DNA of 64,000 nucleotides from Flaccisagitta enflata (GCA_965153355.1 OZ231126.1:98828001-98892000), one strand, 5' to 3'; counted from the stretch's first letter, positions 11,072-21,702 are shown. Program-made: numbers and translations. The notes: generated by a model not told the origin, from the letters alone.

Positions 11072-11251
11072 ATGGACAGTGATATGGTAGACATTATTGA
11101 CATTTTGACAGTCTTGAAAGTTGCCAAAACTGAGATTCTTCTGCGAGATTTCCCATCTGACAGTTTCAGCTTGTCTTTGAAACTGAGATTGAACTTCTTT
11201 CTGGTTGGAAATCTTGTCTGTACGAATACACTCTCAAGGGGGCGTTTCTAG
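11072..11251 (+). CDS. Small open frame, 59 codons, unknown
   Basis: ATG GAC AGT in the context CACCATGG, an excellent Kozak match, then MDSDMVDIIDILTVLKVA and about 40 more residues with alternating Leu/Ile, ending TAG at 11249-11251. The content looks coding-like but there is no family match. It lies between two minus-strand genes and ends against a CpG-rich simple repeat. It may equally be chance. Confidence 0.2.
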   Translation: MDSDMVDIIDILTVLKVAKTEILLRDFPSDSFSLSLKLRLNFFLVGNLVCTNTLSRGRF

Positions 11252-11257
11252 TCAAAG

Positions 11258-11395
11258 ACGATCGCGTTTTGAAAGGGCCACTCGGTCGCTCGCTACGTTC
11301 GTTCGCTCGCACCGCTCACTCGCTCCGCTCGCTTCGCTCGCTCGCTCCGCTCATAGGCTCGCTCACTCACTTCGCTCACTCCCCCGTGGGACAGT
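11258..11395. repeat. CpG-rich CGCTC/TTCG simple repeat
   Basis: Degenerate CGCTCGCTCCGCTCGCTTCG units with many CpG. It stands out from its AT-rich surroundings and overlaps the 3' end of the HEPN-like open frame. Confidence 0.7.
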
Positions 11396-11722
11396 TGAAA
11401 TTCTTGAATATGTGTTCACGCTGTTATCGCGTTTCACGGGAATAAACGCGTTTTTGGTGCTCACTAGAAACACGCCCAAAGTCGACTTCCATTTGTCCCT
11501 CGCCTCCGGGTTGCTTTCAAAGCCAAGATCCACCGCTTCCGTAATCATGAGTAAGCGAGCTTGAAAGACCTCCTCATCTAGCTCAACGTTGGTCATATGA
11601 GCAACTTGGTTGCGGATTTCTTGAAACTTCTTGGCCGCTGCGCAATCGGGATCGATTTCCCCCATCAGATAGATGAAGAATGTGACGTCCACATCGTCAA
11701 GAATCGGAATTTCTTGATCCAT
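11363..11722 (-). CDS. HEPN-like domain exon
   Basis: A 119-codon open frame; the convincing part is about residues 1-95 (11435-11722). The key segment is AAAKKFQEIRNQVAHMTN. RNQVAH fits the R-N-x-x-x-H motif of HEPN domains, and the helices around it (DVDVTFFIYLMGEI before, LDEEVFQARLLMITEAVD after) resemble the DZIP3-like HEPN domains common in invertebrate NLR-type and receptor genes (family knowledge; assignment is inference). HEPN motifs can be RNA-cleaving or only structural. The last 20 residues run into the CpG-rich repeat, so the true exon end is earlier or the copy is truncated. A hairpin element lies about 45 bp upstream. Related damaged copies at 12467-12704 and 12737-12835 indicate a local family. 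Confidence 0.45.
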   Translation of the reverse strand: MDQEIPILDDVDVTFFIYLMGEIDPDCAAAKKFQEIRNQVAHMTNVELDEEVFQARLLMITEAVDLGFESNPEARDKWKSTLGVFLVSTKNAFIPVKRDNSVNTYSRISTVPRGSERSE

Positions 11723-11767
11723 GTACTTTCCTTTGGGTTGCCTTTTTTTTTCAGAGAGTAAAAAAAA

Positions 11768-11950
11768 ACAAGGCCGGATACACGGCTACCCCGGTCGCGT
11801 GCGAGTGGGCGGGGGCAGTATTTGAGTTACTAAAGCATTTGGGCAGGAGCAGTGAAGCCAAAGACCACAAAAACATGAAAAAAGATAAAATGGGGACCGA
11901 CCAACGGACGGACATAGCGGGATGTAGAGTCGCGTAGCACGCGACTAAAA
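11768..11950 (+). mobile_element. Complete hairpin element H, subfamily A
   Basis: AACAAGGCCGGATACACGG start, CGGTCGCGTGCGAGTGGGCG near the 5' end, CATTTGGGCAGGAGCAGTG core, a short GACCGACCAACGGACGGAC tract, and AGTCGCGTAGCACGCGACT plus AAAA at the 3' end. Confidence 0.85.
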
Positions 11951-12053
11951 AGATGTAACATGACATACATTTATTGTACAAGCTAGGCGGAGACAAGCTA
12001 GGCGGAGACAAAAGAATTTTACGTATATCTACTACACAAGGGAATCCTTTTTT

Positions 12054-12463
12054 GGGCAGCGACCCCGAAGGCGTCGATGTCCTATGCTTTCACACATATG
12101 GGGAATTTTCTCCTTCTTCTCTGTCCATCTGTCCCTCCCCCAGTTTTGAGGCCCAAATACCAGTCCCGAGACCTAAATCCCATTTTTGTGGCCCAAATCT
12201 TAGCCTCAAGGCCCAAATCCTAGTCTGGAGCTGGAAGCCAATATCCTAGTCTGGCGGCCCAAATTCCAGCCGTGGGTATTGGGGTATTTTGGTCTTTGGG
12301 TATTGGGACAGAGAAGAAGGAGAAAATTCCCCTATATATGTGAAAGCATAGGTCATCAACCTCTTCAGGGCCGCTGCCCTGCTTCCCCTTCAACTGCAAG
12401 CACAAACCACTAAGGCAGGGTACGGGTACCGCTGACCATCTAAGTTTCTAACGCTTTGCGACT
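12054..12463. mobile_element. J element with short 21-bp array
   Basis: Left end GGGCAGCGACCCCGAAGGCG. Right end CATAGGTCATCAACCTCTTC, GGGCCGCTGCCC, GGGTACCGCTGACCATCTAA and GCTTTGCGACT. The centre holds about eight 21-bp GGCCCAAATCCTAGTCT-type units. Its right end abuts the 12467-12704 exon copy. Confidence 0.7.
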
Positions 12464-12466
12464 TTT

Positions 12467-12704
12467 ACTTTTTCCAGAAGCGGTATTTCTTGATGTAATT
12501 GGTTGTCGTAGGTCCATTGCTGCCAGTGGTCAGCGAGGCTGGGATAGGCATGACCATATTTGGTGGAAAAGCGGATATCAGCCAAGTCTCGGACCATGTC
12601 GTTCATGCGAATAAATGCCGCTTGCAGACGACATGGTCGCTGACGGCCGTCCGTCCAATAATTCGACGCCTTCCTTGAGGCTTTCCTTGACGCCATCGCA
12701 GATT
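12467..12704 (-). pseudogene. Damaged HEPN-family exon copy cut by a J element
   Basis: Acceptor CCAATTTCAG, then SNYWTDGRQRPCRLQAAF, IRMNDMVRDLADIRF and NQLHQEIPLLEKVKV. QEIPLLEKVKV parallels QEIPILDDVDV at the start of the HEPN-like exon at 11722, so this is the same family. The frame runs into the J element end at 12463, which supplies the stop. It could still be a live exon of a longer gene if a donor lies before the insertion, but none is obvious. Confidence 0.4.
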
Positions 12705-12736
12705 CTGAAATTGGTAAATAGAGTTTATAGAATTAT

Positions 12737-12835
12737 GAATATCAGTCAAGTCTGGGGCCATATCGTTAATGCGGATAGATGCCGCTTGCAGACGACAAAG
12801 TCACCGATGGCCTTCTATCCAATAATTTGACATCT
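12737..12835 (-). pseudogene. Second, inactivated copy of the same exon
   Basis: Acceptor-like CCAATTCCAGCAG, then SNYWIEGHR, an in-frame TGA where the neighbour copy has CGA, then LCRLQAASIRINDMAPDL and TDIHNS. It aligns with 12570-12670 over about 95 bp, so it is a tandem duplicate that has decayed. Confidence 0.55.
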
Positions 12836-13043
12836 CTGCTGGAATTGGCAAATAGAATCACATCCTCAAACCTAAAAACATACGAGATTTTACACTTATG
12901 GTAAAATTTTAGCATACTTTGGCATTAGAGTGAGTTTGTCAAGAATTCATCGAGAATTTGTCTGCCCTTGTAGTAGGTGACCATTATATCGTTACTGCAA
13001 TAATTGCAAATCTTGAGAAACATACATATCTAATTGTCAGCCA

Positions 13044-13147
<104 letters not shown>

Positions 13148-13487
13148 GATACAATCTAGAACTGAAATAGGTCAACATCAAATTCGAAGACGCATGGGCA
13201 TGGGAGTAAACCCCCGAATAAAAGGACAGACAGATGGACGACCAACGGAGAGACTGACCAAAATGTAGCGCCTAGAGTTACGTTAATGCAAATTAACACA
13301 AAACTACAAACTTGTGTCAAAGTTACAATATTTTTTGGAGATTGTCATTGTCGCATCTAACGGCGCTGAAGATTGATGTCCTACATAAAGCTTTTTAGTC
13401 CTAATTACAATTTTGTTGTACGATTCCCATAGATGGTTTACTCACCAAAGAAAAAGGTCGCTGGCCGGTGTGTCGCGCGCAGATAGG

Positions 13488-13565
13488 CAAGGTTCACACT
13501 GTTGTCTGGCACCACACTGTTGTCTGGGACCACACTGTCGTCTGGGACCACACTGTTGTCTGTTG
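13488..13565. repeat. 18-bp tandem repeat, about four units
   Basis: Units of CACACTGTTGTCTGGGAC. The flanks (13150-13487 and 13566-14146) show nothing else clear beyond a small GACAGACAGATGGACGACC hairpin-element remnant near 13225-13275. Confidence 0.7.
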
Positions 13566-14146
13566 TCCCTGTGTAATCCGCTGTTGATGATCTTTTTGAG
13601 GAGAAATGAAGAAAGAAGGGAATCTTGAAAAGGGATTTTTACTAGGTTGACAGAATTGGGCTGCTTTTAAAGTAAGGTCAAAAGACCAATGTCGCGTATA
13701 CAGTGGGGAACCGCTAGAGCACAACCGCTAATGAGACATGCCCGCCCTTAAGGCTTACACCCTAATGTCTCATAGGAGATTTTGGGCCTTAAGATGGGGT
13801 TTACGCTTTGACGTTGATATGTCGACCTGAAGGTTTGCTTTTTGGCTGGGATGGAGGCCTGGGATTGAGGCCTTGAAGTTGGGATTTGGGTATTGGAAGT
13901 CATGCAATATACTGGTGGCGTCCTAGAAAATTCAAGAAACAATGTGATTGACCTACCAACAGATCAACCGACCAACAGACAGAATGACTTAAAGAAACAC
14001 GCGCACGCAATAAATCAGTACATTCTGATTTCTTCATTCTTGATCTCACCCTAGTTTCCAGATTGATGTATTCTCGATTTTAATGTCTTCAGGCTCATTC
14101 TCGCAAATCACTCAAAACAGGTTACTTGACTTGGAATATTAACGAC

Positions 14147-14295
<149 letters not shown>

Positions 14296-14322
14296 GGTGT
14301 GTGTGTGTCTATGTGTGTGTGT

Positions 14323-14530
14323 TCTTCTTCTTCATATTCCTCTTCTTTTTCTTTTCTTTTTTTCTTCTTCTTTTTCTTTTTTTTTTTCTTCTTTTTTTTC
14401 TTCTTCTTCTTCTTCTTCTTCTTCTTCTTCTTCTTCTTCTTCTTCTTCTTCTTCTTCTTCTTCTTCTTCTCTTCTTCTTCTTCTTCTTCTTCTTCTTCTT
14501 TTTCTTCTTCTTCTTCTTTTTCTCCTTTTT
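14323..14530. repeat. (TTC)n pyrimidine tract
   Basis: A strand-asymmetric polypyrimidine run of TTC and T-rich units. It could form triplex DNA. All frames are open by composition. Confidence 0.9.
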
Positions 14531-14579
14531 TTGTGGATCGCCAGATCCACTTAGTCCTGGGAAAGTTTTTTTTATTTTT

Positions 14580-16430
14580 TTTTTATTTTGCGTGCTCACC
14601 TTTTCTTTTTCTTTTATCTTCTTTATTCTGTATTTTTTTTCATCTCATGATTGTGTGCTCACCTTAGTCTTTTGTTTGTGTTATTTTTTCTCTCTCAAGA
14701 TGTCTCCATATATCTCTTTGTAAATCTTTTGTTTTTGTATCCTCACTTTTTTCATTCCTATCATATTCTGTAATTTTTTTTCATCTCAAGATTGTGTGCT
14801 CACCTTAGTCTTTTGTTTTTGTTATTTTTATTCTCTCAAGATGTCTCCATATATCTCTTTGTAAATCTTTTGTTTTTGTATCCTCACTTATTTTTTCCTA
14901 TCATATTCTGTAATTTTTTTTTTATCTCAAGATTGTGTGCTCACCTTAGTCTTTTGTTTTTGTTATTTTTTCTCTCTCTAGATGTCTCCATATATCTCTT
15001 TGTAAATCTTTTGTTTTTGCGTCCTGACTTTTTCCTATCATATTCTGTAATTTTCTTTCATCTCAAGATTGTGTGCTCACCTTAGTCTTTTTTTTTGTTA
15101 TTTTCTCTCTCAGATGTCTCATATATCTCTTTGTAAATCTTTTGTTTTTGCATTCTCACTTTTCTTCTTTCTATCATATTCTGTATTTTTTTTCATCTCA
15201 AGATTAATTATTCTATACCTTAGTCTTTTGTTTTTGTTATTTTTATTCTCTCAAGATGTCTCCATATATCTCTTTGTAAATCTTTTGTGTTTGTATCCTC
15301 TTATTTTTTCCTATCATATTCTGTAATTTTTTTTTATCTCAAGATTGTGTGCTCACCTTAGTCTTTTTTTTTGTTATTTTTCTCTCTCAAGATGTCTCCA
15401 TATATCTCTTTGTAAATCTTTTGTTTTGCACCTGACTTATTTTTTCCTATCATATTCTGTAATTTTATTTCATCTCAAGATTGTGTGCTCACCTTAGTCT
15501 TTTGTTTTGTTATTTTCCTCTCTCAAGATGTCTCCATATCTCTCTTTGTAAATCTTTTGTTTTTTGCATCCTTTTTCTTTCCTATCATATTCTGTATTTT
15601 TTTCATCTCAAGATTGTGTGCTCACCTTAGTCTTTTGTTTTTGTTATTTTTTCTCTCTCAAGATGTCTCCATACATCTCTTTGTAAATCTTTTGTTTTTG
15701 CATCCTCACTTATTTTTTCCTATCATATTCTGTAATTTTTTTCATCTCAAGATTGTGTGCTCACCTTAGTCTTTTGTTTTTGTTATTTTTTTTCTCTCAA
15801 GATGTCTCCATATATCTCTTTGTAAATCTTTTGTTTTTGCATTCTCACCTATTTTTTCCTATCATATTCTGTAATTTTTTTTCATCTCAAGATTGTGTGC
15901 TCACCTTAGTCTTTTGTTTTTGTTATTCTTTTTCTCTCAAGATGTCTCCATATATCTCTTTGTAAATCTTTTGTTTTTGCATCCTCACTTTTTTCTTTCC
16001 TATCATATTCTGTATTTTTTTTCATCTCAAGATTGTGTGCTCACCTTAGTCTTTTGTTTTTGTTATTTTTATTCTCTTAAGATGTCTCCATATATCTCTT
16101 TGTAAATCTTTTGTTTTTGCATCCTCACTTATTTTTTCCTATCATATTCTGTAATTTCTTTTCATCTCAAGATTGTGTGCTCACCTTAGTCTTTTGTTTT
16201 TGTTATTTTTATTCTCTTAAGATGTCTCCATATATCTCTTTGTAAATCTTTTGTTTTTGCATCCTCACTTATTTTTTCCTATCATATTCTGTAATTTCTT
16301 TTCATCTCAAGATTGTGTGCTCACCTTAGTCTTTTGTTTTTGTTATTCTTTTTCTCTCAAGATGTCTCCATATATCTCTTTGTAAATCTTTTGTTTTTAC
16401 ATCCTCACCTTTTTTCTCCCATCTATCATA
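14580..16430. repeat. 140-bp satellite, about 13 units
   Basis: Units carry TCATCTCAAGATTGTGTGCT, CACCTTAGTCTTTTG, TCTCAAGATGTCTCCATATA, TCTCTTTGTAAATC and CCTATCATATTCTGTAA. GTGTGCTCACC recurs at about 14653, 14795, 14936, 15070, 15346, 15483, 15616, 15754, 15894, 16036, 16177 and 16315. Length varies by T-run slippage. Predicted Phe/Leu-rich peptides are composition artefacts. Confidence 0.9.
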
Positions 16431-16470
16431 GTCTATGAGTTTTTTCATCCCATGTCTTTTGTTTGTATTT

Positions 16471-17829
16471 TTTAGTCGCGTGCACGCGACTCTATGACCC
16501 ACTCTGTCCGTCGGTCCGTCCGTCGGTCGGTTGGTCACACTTAGCTTTCGTTAGCTATTTTTTGTTGTTTTATGTTATTTTAAGTCATTTTAGGTCATTT
16601 TAAGTTATTAAAAGTCATTTTAAGTCATTCTAAGTCATTCTAAGTCATTCTAAGTCACTCTAAGTCATTTTTTGACTTTTGAAGTTTTTGTTGTTTTATG
16701 TCTTTTTGAGTAATTTTAGGTCATTTTAAGTCATTCAAAGTCATTCTAAGTCATTCTAAGTCATTCTAAGTCATTCTAAGTCATTTTAAGTCATTCTAAG
16801 TCATTTTTTGACTCTTGAAGTTTTTTGTCATTTTACACCATTTTAAGTTACTTCAAGTCATCTCAATTCATTTTAAGTCATTCTGAGTAATTCTAAGTCA
16901 TTTAAAGTCTGGTTTAAGTCTGGTTTATGTCTGGTTTAAGTCTGGTTTAAGTCTGGTTTAAGTCTGGTTTAAGTCTGGTTTTAAGTCTGGTTTTAAGTCT
17001 GGTTTGGGTCTGATTTGGGTCTGGTTTATGTCTGGTTTAAGTCTGGTTTAAGTCTGGTTTAAGACTGGTTTAAGTCCGGTTTAAGTCTGGTTAAAGTCTG
17101 GTTTAAGTCTGGTTTAAGTCTGGTTTAAGTCTGGTTTAGGTCGGTTTTAAGTCTGAGTAATTCTAAGTCATTTAAAGTCTGGTTTTAAGTCTGGTTTAAG
17201 TCTGGTTTATGTCTGGTTTAAGTCTGGTTTAAGTCCGGTTTAAGTCTGGTTAAAGTCTGGTTTAAGTCTGGTTTACGTCTGGTTTACGTCTGGTTTAAGT
17301 GTGGTTTAAGTCTGGTTTAAGTCTGGTTTAAGTATGGTTTAAGTCTGGTTTAAGTCTGGTTTAAGTCTGGTTTAAGTCTGGTTTGAGACTGGTTTAAGTC
17401 TGGTTTAAGTCTGGTTTAAGTCTGGTTTAAGTCTGGTTTAAGTTTGGTTTAAGTATGGTTTAAGTCTGGTTTAAGTCTGGTTTAAGTCTGGTTTAAGTCT
17501 GGTTTTAAGTCTGGTTTAAGTCTGGTTTAAGTCTGGTTTAAGTCTGGTTTAAGTCTGGTTTAAGTCTGGCTTAAGTCTGGCTTAAGTTTGGCTTAAGTCT
17601 GGCTTAAGTCTGGTATATGTCTGGTTTATGCCTGGTTTATGTCTGGTTTATGTCTGGTTTATGAATGGTATAGGTCTGGTTTAAGTCTGGTTTAGGTGTG
17701 ATTTAGGTGTGGTTTGATTCTGGTTTAATTCTGGTTTAAATCTGATTTTTGATAAAAAGATACAATAAGGAGTCAGGTCAGTTCAGTTGTTTTTGTCCAG
17801 CACGCGACTTAAAGGTGTTGGCCTTGTTT
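16471..17829 (-). mobile_element. Hairpin element H (subfamily B) inflated by minisatellites
   Basis: The palindrome AGTCGCGTGCACGCGACT and a GTCCGTCGGTCGGTTGG tract lie at the left. CAGCACGCGACTTAAAGGTG and TTGGCCTTGTTTT (inverted AACAAGGCCAACACC) lie at the right. Between are about 25 AAGTCATTCT/TTTT decamers (16580-16890) and about 75 units of the 11-mer AAGTCTGGTTT (16905-17720). It sits inside the 140-bp satellite, which resumes at 17835. Confidence 0.8.
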
Positions 17830-17834
17830 TCTTT

Positions 17835-17955
17835 CTAGATATCTCCACATATCTCTTTGTAAATCCTTTGTTTCTTGCATCCTCACCACTTATCATATTC
17901 TGTAATTTTTGCTTTATCTCAAGAATATCCTCACCTTAGTCATTTATTTAGGTTG
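17835..17955. repeat. Diverged 140-bp satellite unit
   Basis: GATATCTCCACATATCTCTT, TGTAAATCC and TATCATATTCTGTAA match the array at 14580-16430, placing the hairpin element between satellite units. Confidence 0.75.
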
Positions 17956-18025
17956 TTTTTTTTTTGTCACCAGTTGTCTCAAAATCTTTCTCTATTCGTC
18001 TTTTACTTTTTTCCCACCAATTGAT

Positions 18026-19165
18026 TTTTAGTCGCGTGCACGCGACTCTACAACCTGCTTTGTCCGTCGGTTGGTTGGTCGGTCGGTCGGTCGGTCGGTC
18101 GGTCACACTTTACTTTTTTTATCAATTTTAGTCATTTTTAGACATTTTAAGTCATTCAAAGTCATTCTAAGTCATTCTAAGTCATTTTAAGTCATTTTAA
18201 GTCACTTTAAGTCATTATTGTCATTTAAGTCAACATCGTCCATTTCATTATTTTAAGTCATTTTAAGTCATTTTAAGTTATTTTAAGTCATTTCAAGTGA
18301 TTCTAAGTCATTTCAAGTGATTTTAAGGCATTTTAAGTCATTCCAAGTCATTTTAGGTCATTATTGTCATTTTAGTCAATATAATCCTTTTCATCATTTT
18401 AAGTCATTTTAAGTCATTTTATGTCATTATGAGTCATTATAAGTCATTCGAAGTCATTCTCAGTCATTTTAGTCATTTTAGTCCATATAATCATTTCACT
18501 TTTTATTTACATAATTATAGGTAATTCTAGGTCATTATTCAATTTTGGGTGATCATAGGTAATTTTAGGTCATTATAGGTCATTATGCAATTATAGGTAA
18601 TTATTGGTCATTATAGCTGATCATAGGTCATTGTAGGTAATTAAAGGTCATTATGTGATTATAGGTAATTATAGGTCACAATAGTTAATTATAGGTTATT
18701 ATGCAATCATAGGTCATTATTGGTAATTATAGGTCAGTATGTAATCATAGGTGATTGTAGGTAATTATAGGTAATGATAGGTCATTATAGGTAATTATGG
18801 GTAATTATAAGTCATAATAGGTAATTATAGGTCTTTATAGGTCATTATGCAATTATAGGTCATTATGCAATTATAGGTCAATTTTGGTAATTATAGGTCA
18901 TTATGTAATCATAGATAATTATAGGTAATTAAAGGTAATTATAGATCATTATAGGTAATTACAGGTCATTATGTAATTATAGTTAATTAAAAGTCATTAT
19001 AGATAATCATAGGTAATTATAGGTCATTATGTAATTAAAGGTAATTATAGGTAATCATAGGTCATTATAGGTAATTGTAAGTCAATAGACAATTTTAGGT
19101 AATTGTAGGTCATTAATCAATTTAAGGTAATTATAGATAATCATAGGTAATTATCACCCTTGGTC
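18026..19165 (-). mobile_element. Second hairpin element with decamer arrays
   Basis: It starts TTTTTAGTCGCGTGCACGCGAC, shown here as the palindrome at 18030, then ACAACCTGCTTTGTCCGTCGG and a GGTC tract. AAGTCATTTT decamers fill 18120-18500, then AGGTAATTAT/AGGTCATTAT decamers to about 19160. The expected other end (GGCCTTGTT) was not found, so the right limit is where the array stops. Confidence 0.65.
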
Positions 19166-19496
19166 AGTTTGTGGCCTACCCAAATCTTTAGGTGTAATCA
19201 ATGCGGCAATATGCTACTCCCGCTAGACTTTCACTCCCGGCTATCTCTCCAGCCACTTCTGGCTTCCGACTTCTTTCTTCCCGGCACTTAGTCCATTCGT
19301 CTCCACTTATTTCCTCCAACTTCTCTCTTGCCACTCCCCAGACTCCTCTTCTGTAATTCCCGCTTCTTCTGCAACTTCCTCTTTCCTGCTACTCCCAATC
19401 TTCAACCTCTCCCACTCTCCAACTCTTCCGCCAATCCTGCTCTCCCCCACTGCTGCTACTCCTGCCCTCCCGCTATTCCGCCCATCCGGCTTTTCC

Positions 19497-19740
19497 GCCA
19501 ATCCCGCTCCTCCCGCTCCTCCCGCTCCCGCAACTCCCGCTCCTCCCGCTCCCGCAACTCCCGCTCCTCCCGCTCCCGCAACTCCCGCTCCTCCCGCTCC
19601 CGCAACTCCCGCTCCTCCCGCTCCCGCAACTCCCGCTCCTCCCGCTCCCGCAACTCCCGCTCCTCCGCTTCCCGCAACTCCCGCTCCCGCTCCTCTCGCA
19701 CCCGCAACTCCCGATTCCGCAACTCCCGCTCCCGCATTTC
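19497..19740. repeat. 24-bp C-rich minisatellite
   Basis: About nine units of CCCGCTCCTCCCGCTCCCGC plus AACT. Three long overlapping frames on both strands are open because the unit is a multiple of three and lacks stops; I do not call a gene. 19166-19496 is CT-rich and 19741-20210 is A/G-rich, with a CAAA run near 19928-19970. Confidence 0.9.
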
Positions 19741-20209
19741 CCGCTTCCCAAACTTTTGTAAAATCAAAGAAGGCCGGAAAAAGAAAAAGACAAAGAAACA
19801 AGCATGAGAGATGGGAAGGGATTTCGTGATGGGTGGCCAATGGAAGAAGACAGCAAAAGAGATGACAGGAAAAACTAGGAAGTAAGTGGAAAACATAAGA
19901 AGATCAAAAAAGAAAAAAAGAAAAGAAAACAAACAAACAAAACAAACAAACAAACAAACAAACAAACAAGGAAAATCAAAGGAAAGATGAGGTAATGGAT
20001 GTAAGAAAGGGTATGCAGAGAGAGAAAGGAAAACAAAGAAATTTAGTCATTTCGTGAGAATTGAAGATACATGGCGTTGAAGTTTCCTCATGATGTCAAT
20101 CTGTCACCACAAGAAATTTCAGAATTTCTGGTAACTTGCCATACAACTAAAAAAAAACAAAAACAAAAAAGAAACTCTTTTGAAAGGCTAATTTTGCCTA
20201 TGAATTTTA

Positions 20210-20545
20210 GAAAAACTTTGTCCGTCCTTCCATCGGTCGGTCAGTTGGTCAGTTTGTTGTTCTGTCAGTAACACTTTTACTTTATTCATGAATTTTAGTT
20301 TTTTACCTCACTGATCATGCCTAGTGAACTTTATTATAGCTCCCGCCCATCTGCATGTAACTGGGGTAGACCGCCCATAGACGTGTATCCGACCTTTTTA
20401 TTTAGTTGCTTGCTACGTAAATCTACACCCAGCTTTGTCCATTGGTAGATCAAAGTCTGTAAGTCTGTCGTTCACATTTTACTTTTTATGAATCTTGTAA
20501 TAACCCATTGCTCCTATACTCTTAAATGTATCCAGATATCATTTT
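20210..20545 (-). mobile_element. Two degraded hairpin elements H
   Basis: 20210-20398: CTTTGTCCGTCC, a GGTC tract, ACACTTTTACTTTATTCATG, CTCCCGCCCATCTGCATGTA and GTGTATCCGACCTTTTT. 20400-20545: AGTTGCTTGCTACG, CACCCAGCTTTGTCC and TTCACATTTTACTTTTTATG. 20546-21158 has no further feature I can support apart from GAGACGGACAAGCCTCTTAT near 20860-20885, a remnant of the AGATGCG subfamily. Confidence 0.55.
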
Positions 20546-21159
20546 TAGCACTCGGCTCAGGGTGTATAAAATTAGTCACTGATTCCCCCCTTCCAATTTT
20601 CTTCCCCGTGAGGCATCTCATGTTTAAAAATCACAGTTTCTTCATAAGGCAGTGAAGCAATTATCAGTAAAATGTAGATATTGGATGTGTTTTAATAAAC
20701 AGTATTTATATAGTTATATTTTCCCCAATTTTCTTTTTTTCTTTTTCCCTAACTTTGATTTCCTTCCCATCTCAGAAACTTGCCAGAGAGAGGACTCAAT
20801 TAAATGCAGGTAGTAATTTGACTCGATCCTCTGTGGACAATAGACGGACCCAAAAGGATAGAGACGGACAAGCCTCTTATAGAGATGAAAGTGTCAGCAT
20901 TTAAGGCTAAAGCATTTGAAGACAATGTAGTGCTATCTTTACTCTATCTCTTCCTAAATAATATGAATTCACAGACAAAAGTTGATCTGGAATTGAAAAG
21001 ATTTTAAAAGATCTTTTAAATTGTCTCTTGGAAAAAAAATCAAAATTATCTTCTTTATCCGTTATCAATTAAATGGGTGTCTTTTTTTTTTTTATCCAAG
21101 TGATACATAAAGATGAGAAATACGGACAAACTGAAAAACAAACCGCTCTTTTCCAGATA

Positions 21160-21671
21160 CAGTAGATGTCGTCTTGACTTGGAAACACGGGGGAGCTCAT
21201 AATATAACCTGCTCATTAGTACAATGAGTGGAGTGATATTTTGCTGGTGTAATGTATATCCCTAAAGGGTTGACGATGGGGTATGGCATCCTCTTACGGC
21301 TTACCTGACAAAACAAACTTTAAGTATAAAACATTAGGATCAATCACTTTTATGACAGAATTTCAGCTTTACCTATTTGCTTTAATTGCAAAACCAGCCT
21401 AGGATTCGAACTTAAAACCTTTAAAGAAATAAACTAATCTCGGTAAATTTGAAGTTAATGAGTTAACCACTAGACCAAGTGCAACAGCTGCTCAAGTGGA
21501 GCTGATATGATTTAGTATATTCAAAAGAATTTTCTATCCACAGAGCTGCCATACCCCATTGTCAACCCTATAGGACATAATCATTATACACACACAATTT
21601 CATTTCATTGGCTCAAATTGTAATTACGATATGAGGACCCCCGTATTTTCAAGTATAGACGACATCTACTG
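21160..21671. mobile_element. Foldback MITE family I, with tRNA-like core
   Basis: TA-CAGTAGATGTCGTCTTGACT at the left and its inverse ending GACGACATCTACTG-TA at the right. The arms match for about 45 bp, with a second inverted pair inside (AAGGGTTGACGATGGGGTAT near 21268 and ATACCCCATTGTCAACCCTA near 21550). An isolated left end of the same family is at 54946. Confidence 0.8.
21398..21486 (-). other. tRNA-like sequence inside the MITE (not a functional tRNA)
   Basis: On the minus strand: GCACTTGGTCTAGTGGTTAA (A-box-like) and, after about 50 bases, GTTCGAATCCTAGGC (B-box-like). The A-to-B distance is about 66 bases, long even for class II tRNAs, and no acceptor stem pairs. It is probably a captured tRNA or SINE head that could still act as a Pol III promoter. 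Confidence 0.45.
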
Positions 21672-21702
21672 TATAACAGTCAAAGCAGCCTCATAAAACA
21701 TG

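Noticed and set aside
16905-17720. Telomere-like array (AAGTCTGGTTT)n
   Set aside because: The array is internal to a hairpin element and flanked by unique ends; the unit is not a known telomere repeat.
19307-19965. Four overlapping long frames (Gly-Ala, Ser-Arg and Arg-Glu repeats)
   Set aside because: A 24-bp minisatellite without stops opens all frames; no start, splice or codon evidence favours one.
21398-21486. Functional tRNA gene
   Set aside because: A- and B-box-like motifs exist, but the spacing is too long and no acceptor stem pairs.
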